From: Nostoc sp. TCL240-02
Lineage (GTDB): Bacteria > Cyanobacteriota > Cyanobacteriia > Cyanobacteriales > Nostocaceae
Reading direction: 5' to 3'
Assembly: GCF_013343235.1 (NCBI RefSeq)
Contig: NZ_CP040094.1
Span: 613,501 to 677,500 of the forward strand
DNA length: 64,000 bases
Positions 54,975 to 63,919 of the stretch are shown here, one piece after another; the stretch's first letter is position 1; each line of letters opens with the position of its first letter. The notes beneath the pieces were generated by a model. That model saw only the letters and a list, made by a program, of their open reading frames with translations. It ran no database searches and was not told the origin of the DNA. A program made the translations under genes and the position numbers.

Positions 54975-55514
54975 GTGATTGACCCCCTGTTTTGGTTGGG
55001 ACTCTCCTTACTTCTAGTCGCCACAAGCTTGACTGCGGTTTTAGTGGCGGCCATACCCGCTTTGCAAGAGTTAGCACGCGCTGCTCGCAGTGCAGAAAAG
55101 CTATTTGATACACTCTCACGAGAGTTACCGCCCACTCTAGAAGCTATTCGCGTGACTAGTTTGGAAATAACTGACTTAACTGATGATGTTAGTCAAGGTG
55201 TCAAAAATGCCAGTCAAGTAGCCAAACAAGTCGATCAAACCCTCGATAGTGCAAGAATTCAGGCTAAAAATCTGCAAGTAGGTACACGCAGCATTTTTGT
55301 TGGCGCGAAAGCTGCTTGGAGAAACTTCACACGCCCAAAACCGACGAGGCGAAATAGCGATCGCTTGTCAAGTAATGAACAACCACCACTAACGTTGCGA
55401 GAACGAGAAGTGCTAAGGCAAGAAAATCGCCGCATAAACACAGAAGTATACCGTGCTAATGACGGGTACAACGACGCTGCTAACTGGGAAACCAATTTTG
55501 ATGACGAAGATTGA
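54975..55514 (+). CDS. DUF948 domain-containing protein
   Basis: A 179-residue protein with an N-terminal transmembrane helix (about residues 3-25, LFWLGLSLLLVATSLTAVLV) and a long amphipathic helix (LARAARSAEKLFDTLSREL ... LEAIRVTSLEITDLTDDV), the DUF948 pattern. The C-terminal 60 residues are Arg/Asn-rich and probably disordered. The start is a GTG at 54975; the nearby ATG at 54964 runs into a stop at once. It is co-transcribed with the YtxH gene. Together they may form a membrane-surface coiled-coil complex, which is inference. Confidence 0.82.
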   Translation: MIDPLFWLGLSLLLVATSLTAVLVAAIPALQELARAARSAEKLFDTLSRELPPTLEAIRVTSLEITDLTDDVSQGVKNASQVAKQVDQTLDSARIQAKNLQVGTRSIFVGAKAAWRNFTRPKPTRRNSDRLSSNEQPPLTLREREVLRQENRRINTEVYRANDGYNDAANWETNFDDED

Positions 55515-55562
55515 ATTGGGGATAGGGTATGGGAACTAGGAGGGGCTAAGGAAAGAAGCCGG

Positions 55563-55620
55563 GGAGCAGAGGACAAGAGACAAGGGGGAGAATAAAAATT
55601 ATCTCTTTCTCCTCTGCTCC
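55563..55620. repeat. Low-complexity inverted repeat after DUF948 gene
   Basis: GGAGCAGAGGA (55563-55573) and TCCTCTGCTCC (55610-55620) pair over 11 bases. The interior is AGACAAGGGGGAG-type DNA as at 300-330 and 7780-7820. It may end transcription of the YtxH-DUF948 pair, but a T-run is absent. Confidence 0.6.
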
Positions 55621-55783
55621 CTGCTCCCTACCCCTCTGCATCTTGTGCCCTATTCCCAAAAACGCTTTGCTTTGATCCCTTAGATTAGAGTAAAGTAAAC
55701 AAGTGTAAAGAACTATCATTTTTCCCGTACTCTTTTAAAACAACTTGTTCACCTCTACCGTTGATATTTGTATAAAAACGTCC

Positions 55784-56593
55784 ATGCAATCTTGTTTTTG
55801 GCGACGAATTCTGCTATCTATCGCAGTCTTTTTTCTGGCTGGGTCAATTTGGGTGATGAATTCTCCCCCAGCATTGGCTTATGACAATCCTGAGTTACTC
55901 CCTGACACCTTTACCCCAGTTGTAGACTTAGCTAAATCTCTGCCTGTGCTGCAAGAAGAAAAGCTTGTCAAAGATTTAGAACAGTTTGAAGCCGATACAG
56001 GCTGGAAACTGCGAGTATTGACCCAGTATGACCGCACCCCAGGCCGGGCAGTTATAAAATATTGGGGTTTGGATGAAAAAAGCATTTTACTAGTTGCCGA
56101 TTCTCGTGGCGGTAACATCCTCAGTTTTAGCGTCGGGGATGCTGTTTATGAACTTTTACCCAGAACATTCTGGATAGAACTGCAAACTCGCTTCGGTAAT
56201 TTGTACTTTGTGCGCGAACAAGGCGAAGACCAAGCCATTCTGCAAGCTTTAGAATCTGTTAAAGGCTGTTTACTCAAAGGTGGTTGCAATGTTGTTCCTG
56301 GACTACCACGAGAGCAATGGATTCTCACCTTGATTACCTCAGTTATTGGTGGGATAATTTGTGGATTTGCAGCTCAACCCCGCGAGAAAGGACAAGTTTT
56401 TGCTTGGCAATGGGCTTTAATTTTCTCACCTTTATGGGGGATCTTATTTATTGCCTTTGGTATTGGGCCAGTGGTGACACGTACAAGCGACTGGCTACCT
56501 CTAGTTCGCAATATCTCTGGCTTTATTATCGGTGTCTTGGTTGCCTACTTATCTCCTGTTTTCAGCCGACCTTCTTCTAGTAATGAGTTATAA
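55784..56593 (+). CDS. TPM-domain protein related to Psb32/TLP18.3
   Basis: A 269-residue protein. A signal peptide (about residues 6-33, ILLSIAVFFLAGSIWVM, cut near ALA-Y) leads to a TPM domain (about 35-165; VVDLAKSLPVLQEEKLVKDL, then DTGWKLRVLTQY and KSILLVADSRGGNILSF). Three further hydrophobic segments lie in the C-terminal third. TPM proteins such as Psb32/TLP18.3 help to protect and repair photosystem II in the lumen. The frame opens at a TTG (55745), but the ATG at 55784 gives a normal signal peptide. Placement in PSII repair is inference. Confidence 0.85.
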   Translation: MQSCFWRRILLSIAVFFLAGSIWVMNSPPALAYDNPELLPDTFTPVVDLAKSLPVLQEEKLVKDLEQFEADTGWKLRVLTQYDRTPGRAVIKYWGLDEKSILLVADSRGGNILSFSVGDAVYELLPRTFWIELQTRFGNLYFVREQGEDQAILQALESVKGCLLKGGCNVVPGLPREQWILTLITSVIGGIICGFAAQPREKGQVFAWQWALIFSPLWGILFIAFGIGPVVTRTSDWLPLVRNISGFIIGVLVAYLSPVFSRPSSSNEL

Positions 56594-56598
56594 GTGCT

Positions 56599-56646
56599 GA
56601 GTTAGGAGTTATGAGTTTTTAATTAACTCCTAACTCCTAACTCCTA
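56599..56646. terminator. Hairpin between Psb32-like and cobH-like genes
   Basis: GAGTTAGGAGTTA (56599-56611) and TAACTCCTAACTC (56634-56646) pair perfectly over 13 bases. The left arm starts three bases after the stop codon. There is no T-run; this is the AGGAGTTATGAG-type repeat common in Nostoc spacers, and it may act as a terminator. Confidence 0.6.
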
Positions 56647-56697
56647 AATCCCTGAAGCTGATAAGCTGAAAGCTAATATTTAAGAAGCTCAAGAAAA

Positions 56698-57327
56698 ATG
56701 GAATGGCACGTAACTGATGCTCAAAGTTTAGCAATCATTGATAATGAAATTGAAAATCATGTATTTTCACCCGCAGAATATGAGATTGTGCGTCGGGTAA
56801 TATACTCTACAGCTGACTTTGAGTATAAGTCTTTGATTCGTTTCTCTGAGCGTGCCTTACAAGCAGGAGCAGCAGCATTAGCCGCGCGTACCACGATTGT
56901 GGTAGATGTCCCGATGGTCCAAGTAGGTATTGCATCTGAGATTCAAAACACCTTTGCTAATCCGGTGTATTGCAGTATGGAAGCTCTGACACGCCCTCAA
57001 AAAGAAAAAACTCGGGCAGCATGGGGAATTGAAACCTTAGCAAAGCGTTATCCAGAGGGCATTTTTGTGATTGGTCAAGCGCAAACAGCACTAACAGCAC
57101 TAGTTGATTTAATTGAGGCTGAGGAAATTAGACCTGCTTTGATAATTGCGACTCCAGTAGGATTTGTCAATGTTGATGAAGCGAAAGGGCGTTTACAAGA
57201 CTCCTTAGTGCCCCATATTACAATTGAGAGTCGCAAAGGTAATGCAGTTGTAGCAGCTGCGATCGTTGATGGATTGGTAGATTTGGCTTGGCAAGCTTAT
57301 GGACAAGATGGAAATCGGGGGAGCTAA
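56698..57327 (+). CDS. cobH: Precorrin-8X methylmutase-like protein
   Basis: A 209-residue protein of the CobH/CbiC family, which moves a methyl group from C-11 to C-12 to make hydrogenobyrinate or cobyrinate in cobalamin synthesis. Visible blocks are FSPAEYEIVRRVIYSTADFE, PVYCSMEALTRPQKEKTRAA, FVIGQAQTALTAL and ATPVGFVNVDEAK. The catalytic His of other members (RVIHTTADF in CbiC, RMVHACG in CobH) is Tyr (Y36) here, and GNAPTAL is GQAQTAL. These changes may be the cyanobacterial norm or may mark a paralogue. No other cob gene is adjacent. Confidence 0.85.
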   Translation: MEWHVTDAQSLAIIDNEIENHVFSPAEYEIVRRVIYSTADFEYKSLIRFSERALQAGAAALAARTTIVVDVPMVQVGIASEIQNTFANPVYCSMEALTRPQKEKTRAAWGIETLAKRYPEGIFVIGQAQTALTALVDLIEAEEIRPALIIATPVGFVNVDEAKGRLQDSLVPHITIESRKGNAVVAAAIVDGLVDLAWQAYGQDGNRGS

Positions 57328-57427
57328 GAAAGTCGACTCTATTGTATTTTGTATTCAAAAGAGCATTCAAAATCACTGAATATCCTGATATTTTTATTAA
57401 GTAGTCCCGAACAAGGAGTCGTTTCTT

Positions 57428-58843
57428 GTGGTAATTACAGGTTTCAACTTAAGTGCATACTTTGCAGTTCCCTTAGTATTGGGTATTTTGGCTAAGGGAG
57501 AAAATATAAAAGTATCTTTAGTTGAAAACGTCCATCAAGTATCCACTAACAATGAAATGATCCTATCCAGTAGCCAGCTAATCAGCATTAGGACGACACC
57601 GAAAACATACTATGTTAGTGGTACTGGAAACGACAAAAATAGTGGACTCTCCAATTCATCTCCCTTTAGGACAATTCAAAAGGCAGCAAATTTAACCAAC
57701 CCTAGGGACACCGTACTGATTATGAACGGAGTGTACAGGAATGCAAGCCCAAATGGGCAGGTAGTATCTATTACTCGCTCTGGAAAAGCAAATGCATGGA
57801 TTAAGTTTAAAGCATATCCTGGGCATCATCCGAAAATTAAGCACAATGGATGGAATGGAATTTTGATTCACAATGGAGCGTCATATATTGAGATAAATGG
57901 GCTTGAAGTCATAGGGAACAATGACAATGTAACCCTTGATTATGCAATGAGTCAGAAAACTAACAAACTAAACCCTCTGACAAATGGAAACTGCATCAAT
58001 GTGGACGGACGAAAAAATGGTCATACTCACCATATACGTATTGTCAACAACAAGGTACACAAGTGTGGAGGAGCAGGCATTTCAACCATTGAATCAGACT
58101 ACGTGACAATAAATAATAACGTGGTGTTCGATAATGCCTGGTACAGCGTTTATGGTTGCAGTGGTATTTCGATGTTGAGCAATTGGAATTTTGACAACAA
58201 TCGGGGATACAAGATGTTTGTAACCAACAACAAGACCTATAACAATCGTATGTTCATCCCTTGGATTGCAGTCGGAAAGATCACAGACGGTAATGGTATT
58301 ATTATCGATACTTCAAGAAATAATCAGAATAACTCAAAGTTGGGTGTATATAAAGGACGCACTTTAGTTAAAAACAATCTTACATTTAATAATGGTGGTT
58401 CAGGTATTCATACATTTTTAAGCGATCGGATTGATATTGTAAATAATACTGCTGTTTTAAATAATCAAAGTCCTGAAATTAAAGATGGGCAAATATTTGC
58501 TAATGTATCATCTGATGTCAGGATTTTAAGGAATATTCTTTATGCTTATCCTGGCAAACCTGTTAATAGTAGTAATAAAAACAAAAACGTTATTTATGAT
58601 TACAATATATACCTTAATCGTTCTAAGGTAAGTATTAAGGGAACTCACGATATTATTGCAGACTTACAGTTTTTAAAAAAGTATCCCACTCTAGAAAAAA
58701 TATCTGGCAATTGGAAATGGCGACTAGATAAACAAAATCCGCCTATGCAAACTTATGTAGAGCCTGATTTGTTAGGTTTTGCTTGTGGGTCTGTTACCTA
58801 TCGTTTAAAAGGGAAACTCATCAAAGTGGGATGCTCTCGTTAG
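57428..58843 (+). CDS. Right-handed parallel beta-helix protein
   Basis: A 471-residue protein starting with GTG 57428 behind AAGGAG. The N-terminal hydrophobic part (about residues 2-25) is probably a signal sequence. After YYVSGTGNDKNSGLSNSSPF (the DUF1565-like entry found in polysaccharide-active beta-helix proteins), a beta-helix of repeated NNxVxxN-type strands continues to about residue 400 (RIVNNKVHKCGGAGISTI, KNNLTFNNGGSGIH). A C-terminal Cys pair may close it. Relatives include pectate lyases and alginate epimerases; no catalytic set can be named with confidence. It may be exported to act on the cell envelope or sheath. Confidence 0.82.
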   Translation: MVITGFNLSAYFAVPLVLGILAKGENIKVSLVENVHQVSTNNEMILSSSQLISIRTTPKTYYVSGTGNDKNSGLSNSSPFRTIQKAANLTNPRDTVLIMNGVYRNASPNGQVVSITRSGKANAWIKFKAYPGHHPKIKHNGWNGILIHNGASYIEINGLEVIGNNDNVTLDYAMSQKTNKLNPLTNGNCINVDGRKNGHTHHIRIVNNKVHKCGGAGISTIESDYVTINNNVVFDNAWYSVYGCSGISMLSNWNFDNNRGYKMFVTNNKTYNNRMFIPWIAVGKITDGNGIIIDTSRNNQNNSKLGVYKGRTLVKNNLTFNNGGSGIHTFLSDRIDIVNNTAVLNNQSPEIKDGQIFANVSSDVRILRNILYAYPGKPVNSSNKNKNVIYDYNIYLNRSKVSIKGTHDIIADLQFLKKYPTLEKISGNWKWRLDKQNPPMQTYVEPDLLGFACGSVTYRLKGKLIKVGCSR

Positions 58844-59034
58844 CAAACTGATTACATCATCCTGTCTCCTTTACCAAATTTTGGATTTTGGATTGAAAGA
58901 TTTAAAATTCAAAAAAGTTTAAAGTCTCCGAATTTAAACGCGAGAATAAATTTAAAAATTAAAAATTATTTATTCAAGCCTTAGCATTGACAGCATAGGA
59001 TCAATCTAAAATCCAAAATTGTTTGACTTCTTTT

Positions 59035-59721
59035 TCAATCCTCGGCTCTACGACGGCGACGACGCGGTTTTTGTTGTTGGTCTTCACGCAAGCGACGACC
59101 GACTTCGTTAAAGAAATCCCGCCGTAGATAAGGATAATCACTAATCCACAGGTCACGACTGGGAATGTATATATCGCTGAATTGTTCAATACTGCTTAAA
59201 TCTGCACGATTTGACAGCACTACCATTTCGGCAATTTGACCGCGAGTAATAACTTTGTGAGCAGGACGTAATGGTGCTACAAACTCAATGGTAAATCCTG
59301 TTTCATCACCTACTTCTAAGTTAATTTGTTTTTCTCGGTTTTCCACAATCACCAGTTCACCTTTGCTGTTGACTGTTTCTTGTTTACCCATCAACTGGTC
59401 TGTGATCCACCAATCTAGCACCCGACCACGGAAGAAGCCGCCATACTTATAACGGCGGCATTGCAAATTCCGCATACTTGCTTGAAACACTGGATACCAC
59501 AGCCAAAAAAAAGCGCTAATTACCCCCAGCACAAATACTATTGAAGCAAACTCAAGTTTAAAAACGACTGTCACAAGCAATACAACAACTACGGCAACTA
59601 CAGAAATTAATAGCCGTTGCAAAAAATTTGAAAACTTTCCCCAATAGTATTTGTACTGCAAACCAGTGGCAATTAGGGGGATAACTTGTTCAAATTTCTG
59701 GCGAGTCAGTGGTACTAACAT
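59035..59721 (-). CDS. Conserved cyanobacterial membrane protein
   Basis: A 228-residue protein with two adjacent transmembrane helices (about residues 37-56, LISVVAVVVVLLVTVVF, and 60-80, IVFVLGVISAFFWLWYPV). The following part is a soluble domain (GGFFRGRVLDWWITDQLMG, then ITRGQIAEMVVLSNRADLSS) ending in RRRRRRAED. Similar cyanobacterial proteins have sometimes been labelled phosphate ABC permeases, but only two helices and no transport motif are seen, so that name is not supported. Function unknown. It follows dapB on the same strand, 39 bases away, probably in one transcript. Confidence 0.75.
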   Translation of the reverse strand: MLVPLTRQKFEQVIPLIATGLQYKYYWGKFSNFLQRLLISVVAVVVVLLVTVVFKLEFASIVFVLGVISAFFWLWYPVFQASMRNLQCRRYKYGGFFRGRVLDWWITDQLMGKQETVNSKGELVIVENREKQINLEVGDETGFTIEFVAPLRPAHKVITRGQIAEMVVLSNRADLSSIEQFSDIYIPSRDLWISDYPYLRRDFFNEVGRRLREDQQQKPRRRRRRAED

Positions 59722-59760
59722 GAGTGCTGAGTGATGAATGCTGAATAGTGTATTTAAAGT

Positions 59761-60597
59761 CTAAAGTATCTTTTCTAATCCATATACTAACGACTTTAGC
59801 GCTAAGACTTTGCGAATCGCTAGTAGCACTCCTGGCATATAGCAAGCGCGATCGCTCGTATCATGTCGTAAAGTATAAATCTGTCCTGCTGCGCCAAAAA
59901 TAACTTCTTGATGAGCAATCAATCCTGGCAAGCGCACGCTATGAATTCTAATCCCTTCATCTGCTATACTACCCCTCGCCCCTGGTAATTTCTCCGTCTC
60001 TTCTACAAGAGCAGGGTTAAAAGTTTTACCCAATTCTCCTAGTAACTGCGCCGTTTGAATAGCAGTACCACTGGGAGCATCAGCTTTTTGGTTGTGATGC
60101 AGTTCGATAATTTCCAGATGGTCAAAATATTTTGAGGCTGCGATCGCAGCTTGTTGCAACAGTACCATCCCAATGGAAAAATTAGGAATAATTAGACAAC
60201 CAGTGCTAGCTTTGTCGGCAAAGTCTGCCAAGTCTTGAATTTGTTCTGGACTTAACCCAGTGGTGCCAACTACAGGACGAATACCGTAAGCGATCGCACT
60301 ACGAATATTGTCATAAACTGAATCGGGATGAGTAAAGTCTACAATCACCCCTGGAGGAGATTGTCTATCGCCAGCCACATACCCCAACATCGGTTCCAAT
60401 TGATTGGTAATTGGCACTTCCAGAGGTTGGCTTAAACCTGCCAATTCTCCAGCGTCTTTATCTTGATGTTCCAAACTGTGGTCAATTGCACCCACTAGTT
60501 TTAAGTCAGGCGCTTGTGCCACCGCCTTAATTACCTCACGGCCCATTTTACCAGCAGCACCATTGACGATAACCGGGATAGGAGCTTGATTTGTCAT
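59761..60597 (-). CDS. dapB: 4-hydroxy-tetrahydrodipicolinate reductase
   Basis: A 278-residue DapB, which reduces 4-hydroxy-tetrahydrodipicolinate in lysine and diaminopimelate synthesis. The nucleotide-binding [14 protein letters not shown], the PVVGTTGLS block, [10 protein letters not shown], and the substrate motif [15 protein letters not shown] with its His and Lys pair are all present. The length is normal. The downstream membrane-protein gene begins after 39 bases. The ATG at 60597 is clear. Confidence 0.95.
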   Translation of the reverse strand: MTNQAPIPVIVNGAAGKMGREVIKAVAQAPDLKLVGAIDHSLEHQDKDAGELAGLSQPLEVPITNQLEPMLGYVAGDRQSPPGVIVDFTHPDSVYDNIRSAIAYGIRPVVGTTGLSPEQIQDLADFADKASTGCLIIPNFSIGMVLLQQAAIAASKYFDHLEIIELHHNQKADAPSGTAIQTAQLLGELGKTFNPALVEETEKLPGARGSIADEGIRIHSVRLPGLIAHQEVIFGAAGQIYTLRHDTSDRACYMPGVLLAIRKVLALKSLVYGLEKIL

Positions 60598-60953
60598 AGG
60601 TCGAGAAATACTTTTTGAGCTAACAAAAGAATTGTAAAGACTTTAGCGATCTAGTAGCTAGCTTCTCAAATCTCTGGCTTAATTCCGACTACCTTGATTG
60701 ATGCAGCTAATCCCTCAGTTTTCTAACTCTAAAGCAGATCGGTTATCATTTTCATTCCACTATCTTAGCCAGTAACCCGTTTTATTTTGCCTATTTCGTT
60801 TACCCCATCTCTAAAAAAATCCTATACTCTGACTGATAAGTATTTCTTATGACAACTGTCAGAATTTTTTGTCAAGCCTAGTTGACTATTTGTAATATTT
60901 CTGTTAAATTTATTTACATAACTTAGCAATAACTAAACTTAACTGTCTAACTA
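60598..60953. other. Gene-free region upstream of dapB and the candidate sRNA
   Basis: AT-rich spacer without coding signs on either strand; no tRNA-like fold was seen. It holds the promoter of dapB on the reverse strand, but no clear hexamers can be chosen. Confidence 0.5.
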
Positions 60954-60992
60954 GTATTAGCTAATAAAAAGAGATTTCGGTATAGCTATATT
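60954..60992 (+). promoter_or_regulatory. NtcA-like site and -10 element before the candidate sRNA
   Basis: GTA (60954-60956) and TAA (60965-60967) are separated by 8 bases, which is one base from the NtcA consensus GTA-N8-TAC. TATATT (60987-60992) fits TA-N3-T. The site is centred about 39-41 bases before the expected start of transcription near 61000, close to the usual -41.5. The spacer between the two is 19 rather than 20-24 bases. CTAA-N6-TTAG also lies here. Confidence 0.35.
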
Positions 60993-60999
60993 TCATCGA

Positions 61000-61046
61000 C
61001 ATTTGGACTTCTCCCATTTACCTCGGCTATCAAGTCGGGGTTTTTT
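61000..61046 (+). ncRNA. Candidate short sRNA ending in a Rho-independent terminator
   Basis: CCTCGGC (61021-61027) and GTCGGGG (61034-61040) form a 7-bp stem (with two G-U pairs) around TATCAA, followed directly by TTTTTT. No gene on this strand lies within 1.7 kb upstream (the dapB gene is on the other strand). A transcript from about 61000 would be roughly 47 bases, with an unpaired ACTTCTCCCATTT stretch before the terminator, which could pair with ribosome binding sites. Length and CU-rich leader recall short cyanobacterial sRNAs such as NsiR4. The identity is inference. Confidence 0.45.
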
Positions 61047-61080
61047 ATGTTCTCAATTAGCTCTTTCTTTCTTTAATAAT

Positions 61081-61263
61081 AGTTACTCACCGTTCGCCTA
61101 ATAGAGAATTAATTTGACGAAATAAGGGATATGTAAAGAAACATGCTTTCCAAAATGTCATCAAAAAAATTGTTTAACAAGCTACAGAAATTCTGTGCTA
61201 ACACCGAGTCGAAGGGTTATTTGGTTTCGAGCATGAATGCCATTACGCGAACGGTGAGTTACT
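61081..61263. repeat. 183-bp element bounded by 22-bp inverted repeats
   Basis: AGTTACTCACCGTTCGCCTAA from 61081 is the complement, with one mismatch over 22 bases, of the sequence ending at 61263 (ATTACGCGAACGGTGAGTTA from 61242). The right arm ends within the stop codon of the 444-residue gene. No direct repeat is seen outside. The interior has no coding frame. It may be a MITE. Confidence 0.75.
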
Positions 61264-62596
61264 AACCTCGTTGAAAACCCTTTGCTGGCTTTGCTTGTCC
61301 TTTACCCTTTGGTTTAGATTTGTTAACTTCTCCTAAAGCTTCCTGAAATAAATTATGCAAATGTATAGGTACACTGGCAATATCTGGTAGCTCTGGCTCA
61401 ATCGGTTTGTGGAATTCTTGCAAAAGCACATCCAAGTCGCTTTCAAGGTGAAACTCTGGACGTTGCAGAACTATTTGCAACACATTTTCTAATTGAGTTG
61501 GATATTGTTGCGCTAGTCGATGCCAAATAAAGGCATTAATACTTTTATCTTCGAGATAGTAGCGAATTAGTTTTTCCGCCCCTTGAACACTTTGCCAGTC
61601 TTCTGCTGATAAGATTGCTTGTACCTTACTATATGTTGGTAAAAACATTTGTCCCCAACGGGGATGAGAAAGAGCCGTTACCTGTTCTGCTTTCTTGAGT
61701 TCGGCAGGTAAATCAACCTTTGGCATAACCATTTTGCTATTACCGCTTTTGCTGTTCAACATCTGAGAGACTACATTAGAATCAGCGCCAAACTCTTGTA
61801 CCGCTGCCTTGATTTCCTCGTCTCCAATGCCAGCGGCTTCTGCCACTTCCGCCAAGGATTTGGAAGTATCAATTCCTGCGGCTGCGAAGGTTTTTTCAGT
61901 AATTATTCCTTGAAATTCCGCGATTTTCTTATTAAGATGGTATCCAGATAGGGTGATTTCATCAGTACCAAAAAAGTCTACAAACTGCTGATGATATTGT
62001 TCTACTGACTGCCAAGCTTCTTCTAGCAAGTCTGGAGCATCGCTGTAAAGATTACTTTTATAGTTTTCTTTGAAATTGCCGATTGCTACAGCCAGTTTTG
62101 GTTTACCTAATTTACCCATTATTGTATAGGGCCCAGACAACATCCAGTAGCTATCGGTAACAGGAGAAATGCGAGTTAGTAAAATTTCTCCTATTTTCAA
62201 CCGAGATATTGCCTGTAATGTTTGGGTATTATTAGGCTTGACAACGTAGCATTTATCGGTCAACCAGTTAGTCAATTCAAAGCCATCAGGTAGGATGTTA
62301 GTAATGGCAAATAAACCAATAAAACTATGATGCCAGCTTTTGATCAGATTGCGATCGCTTTCTTCTAAATCTGGATGGCTTTCGACAAACAACTCTAATG
62401 GAGACTTATCACCGACTTTCCCTGCTGTTAGAAAGCTATCAATGATTAAGTCCTGCTGTGTACTATCCCCACTTCCACGGCGCAACTGTTCTGCTGCATA
62501 AGTTTCCAGTGCTTGTGCCAGTTCGCCTTCAGCATCAAGGACAAAATCAACTAAGGCTTGTTTTAATTCGTGCGATCGTTCTAATATGACATCCAC
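61262..62596 (-). CDS. Conserved hypothetical protein
   Basis: A 444-residue soluble protein without signal or membrane segments. The N-terminal third (MDVILERSHELKQALVDFVL, SWHHSFIGLFAI), a middle with FVDFFGTDEITLSGYHLNKK, and a Lys-rich C-terminal tail (KSKPKGKGQAKPAKGF) are notable. No catalytic motif is recognised. The Lys/Gly tail could bind RNA or DNA, which is only a guess. It is a single gene, and its stop codon lies in the right arm of the inverted-repeat element. Confidence 0.75.
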   Translation of the reverse strand: MDVILERSHELKQALVDFVLDAEGELAQALETYAAEQLRRGSGDSTQQDLIIDSFLTAGKVGDKSPLELFVESHPDLEESDRNLIKSWHHSFIGLFAITNILPDGFELTNWLTDKCYVVKPNNTQTLQAISRLKIGEILLTRISPVTDSYWMLSGPYTIMGKLGKPKLAVAIGNFKENYKSNLYSDAPDLLEEAWQSVEQYHQQFVDFFGTDEITLSGYHLNKKIAEFQGIITEKTFAAAGIDTSKSLAEVAEAAGIGDEEIKAAVQEFGADSNVVSQMLNSKSGNSKMVMPKVDLPAELKKAEQVTALSHPRWGQMFLPTYSKVQAILSAEDWQSVQGAEKLIRYYLEDKSINAFIWHRLAQQYPTQLENVLQIVLQRPEFHLESDLDVLLQEFHKPIEPELPDIASVPIHLHNLFQEALGEVNKSKPKGKGQAKPAKGFQRG

Positions 62597-63127
62597 AAGT
62601 TAATCTCTCGGTGCAACAGATGTAGATTATAGCGTTTGAGAGAATTACAGCATCTAGCAATAGCTAGATTTATGGTTGCCTGTACTTAGCAGATTTTACC
62701 CAACTCCTGGCTGGGAGCGAAAGAGGAATAACCCTATTTTGTCAATCTCGGATAAATCTAAGGAGTTTTCGACGTTACAGTCAATGAAGTATAGCGTTAT
62801 CTAAGCTACTGAGGTACACCCAAATATTTTTTCCCAAGCTTTAGTAGCTTAGATAACATATCTCACCATTATCGAGAACCGCTATCAGGTTTTAACCCAC
62901 TTTCATGAAAGCGGGATTATCCCTTTTAATCTTGTCTTCACATATGACCGTTTTTACGTAAAATTTTTATACAAACATATATCATCTGTATATTTTAAAG
63001 TGTGTAATTATTGAGAAAGTGAGGTAAGTGTACCTAACTCGGTAAAATTAAGACAAAAGCTCCCAGTGAATGGGCTACGGTTTAGCTTCTTTAACAAACT
63101 AGATATTATTGAGATGCCCGAAAGCTA
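62597..63127. other. Gene-free region with two hairpins
   Basis: GTTATCTAAGCTACT (62796-62810) and AGTAGCTTAGATAAC (62843-62857) form a perfect 15-bp stem with a 32-base loop. A second hairpin is CCCACTTTCATGAAAGCGGG at 62896-62915, which pairs with one mismatch. No coding frame is seen; both hairpins precede the PpiC-type gene. Confidence 0.7.
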
Positions 63128-63919
63128 ATGACTGAAGCGATCCAAATCGGTAATCGTACAATCACAGCGAGTGAGCTGATTTCCTTGCTAGGAAATTACC
63201 AAATGCTGCCACAGTTGCAGAGAGAATTGATCATCGATGAGGCCATAGAGCAAAATTCACGCTCCGAGAAGATAGCAATAGAGTGTACAGATGAGGAAAT
63301 AGCCCAAGCCAAACAGCAGTTTTACGTTGAAAAACAGTTCAAAAATGAAGAAGACATCCAGGCTTGGATGACACATCAAGGGCTGACTACCGAACAGCTA
63401 GAAGTTATTACAACTCGTAAGCTTAAAATTGAAAAATTCAAGCAAGCCACTTGGGGTAATAAACTGGAATCCTACTTTTTTCAGTCCAAAGCAAAACTGG
63501 ACAAAGTCATTTATTCCCTACTGCGAACCCAGGATGTGGGAATTGCCCAAGAACTTTACTTCCGAATTCAGGCAAAAGAAAATTCTTTTGCTGACTTGGC
63601 GCGTGAATATTCGCTCGGGCCGGAAGCCCAAACTGGCGGCTTAGTAGGTCCGATTGAACTGAATGCATTACATCCGGTAATGGTGCAAATGCTATCTAGC
63701 AGTCAACCAGGCCAGATATTGCCCCCTACCCGCATCGCCGAGTGGTTCGTGATTTTGCGGCTGGAAAAATTTATCCCCGCACAACTAGATGAATTTATGA
63801 AAGTCCGACTACTGAATGAACTCTTTGAAACTTGGTTACAAGAACAGCAAAAGCAAATCATGTCTGCACCACAAGGGGAGAAGGTCACAGGAGGACAGGG
63901 AGAGTGCGATAAACCTTAA
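63128..63919 (+). CDS. PpiC-type peptidylprolyl isomerase (SurA/foldase-like)
   Basis: A 263-residue protein. The N-terminal ~120 residues are a SurA-like helical region (IQIGNRTITASELISLLGNY), followed by a parvulin domain (about 135-225; RIQAKENSFADLAREYSLGP then TGGLVGPIELNALHP and LRLEKFIPAQL). No signal peptide is seen. In filamentous cyanobacteria similar genes sit beside peptidase-ABC exporters of the HlyB/bacteriocin type, but the next gene is outside the window. The last 20 residues (SAPQGEKVTGGQGE) are low-complexity. It probably assists folding of a secreted partner. Confidence 0.82.
   Translation: MTEAIQIGNRTITASELISLLGNYQMLPQLQRELIIDEAIEQNSRSEKIAIECTDEEIAQAKQQFYVEKQFKNEEDIQAWMTHQGLTTEQLEVITTRKLKIEKFKQATWGNKLESYFFQSKAKLDKVIYSLLRTQDVGIAQELYFRIQAKENSFADLAREYSLGPEAQTGGLVGPIELNALHPVMVQMLSSSQPGQILPPTRIAEWFVILRLEKFIPAQLDEFMKVRLLNELFETWLQEQQKQIMSAPQGEKVTGGQGECDKP

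Noticed and set aside
59035..59721. Phosphate ABC transporter permease
   Set aside because: Only two transmembrane helices and no permease EAA-type loop are present; the product is left as a conserved membrane protein.
60598..60953. tRNA gene in the spacer upstream of dapB
   Set aside because: No cloverleaf, GTTCRA T-loop or acceptor pairing was seen here or in the other long spacers.
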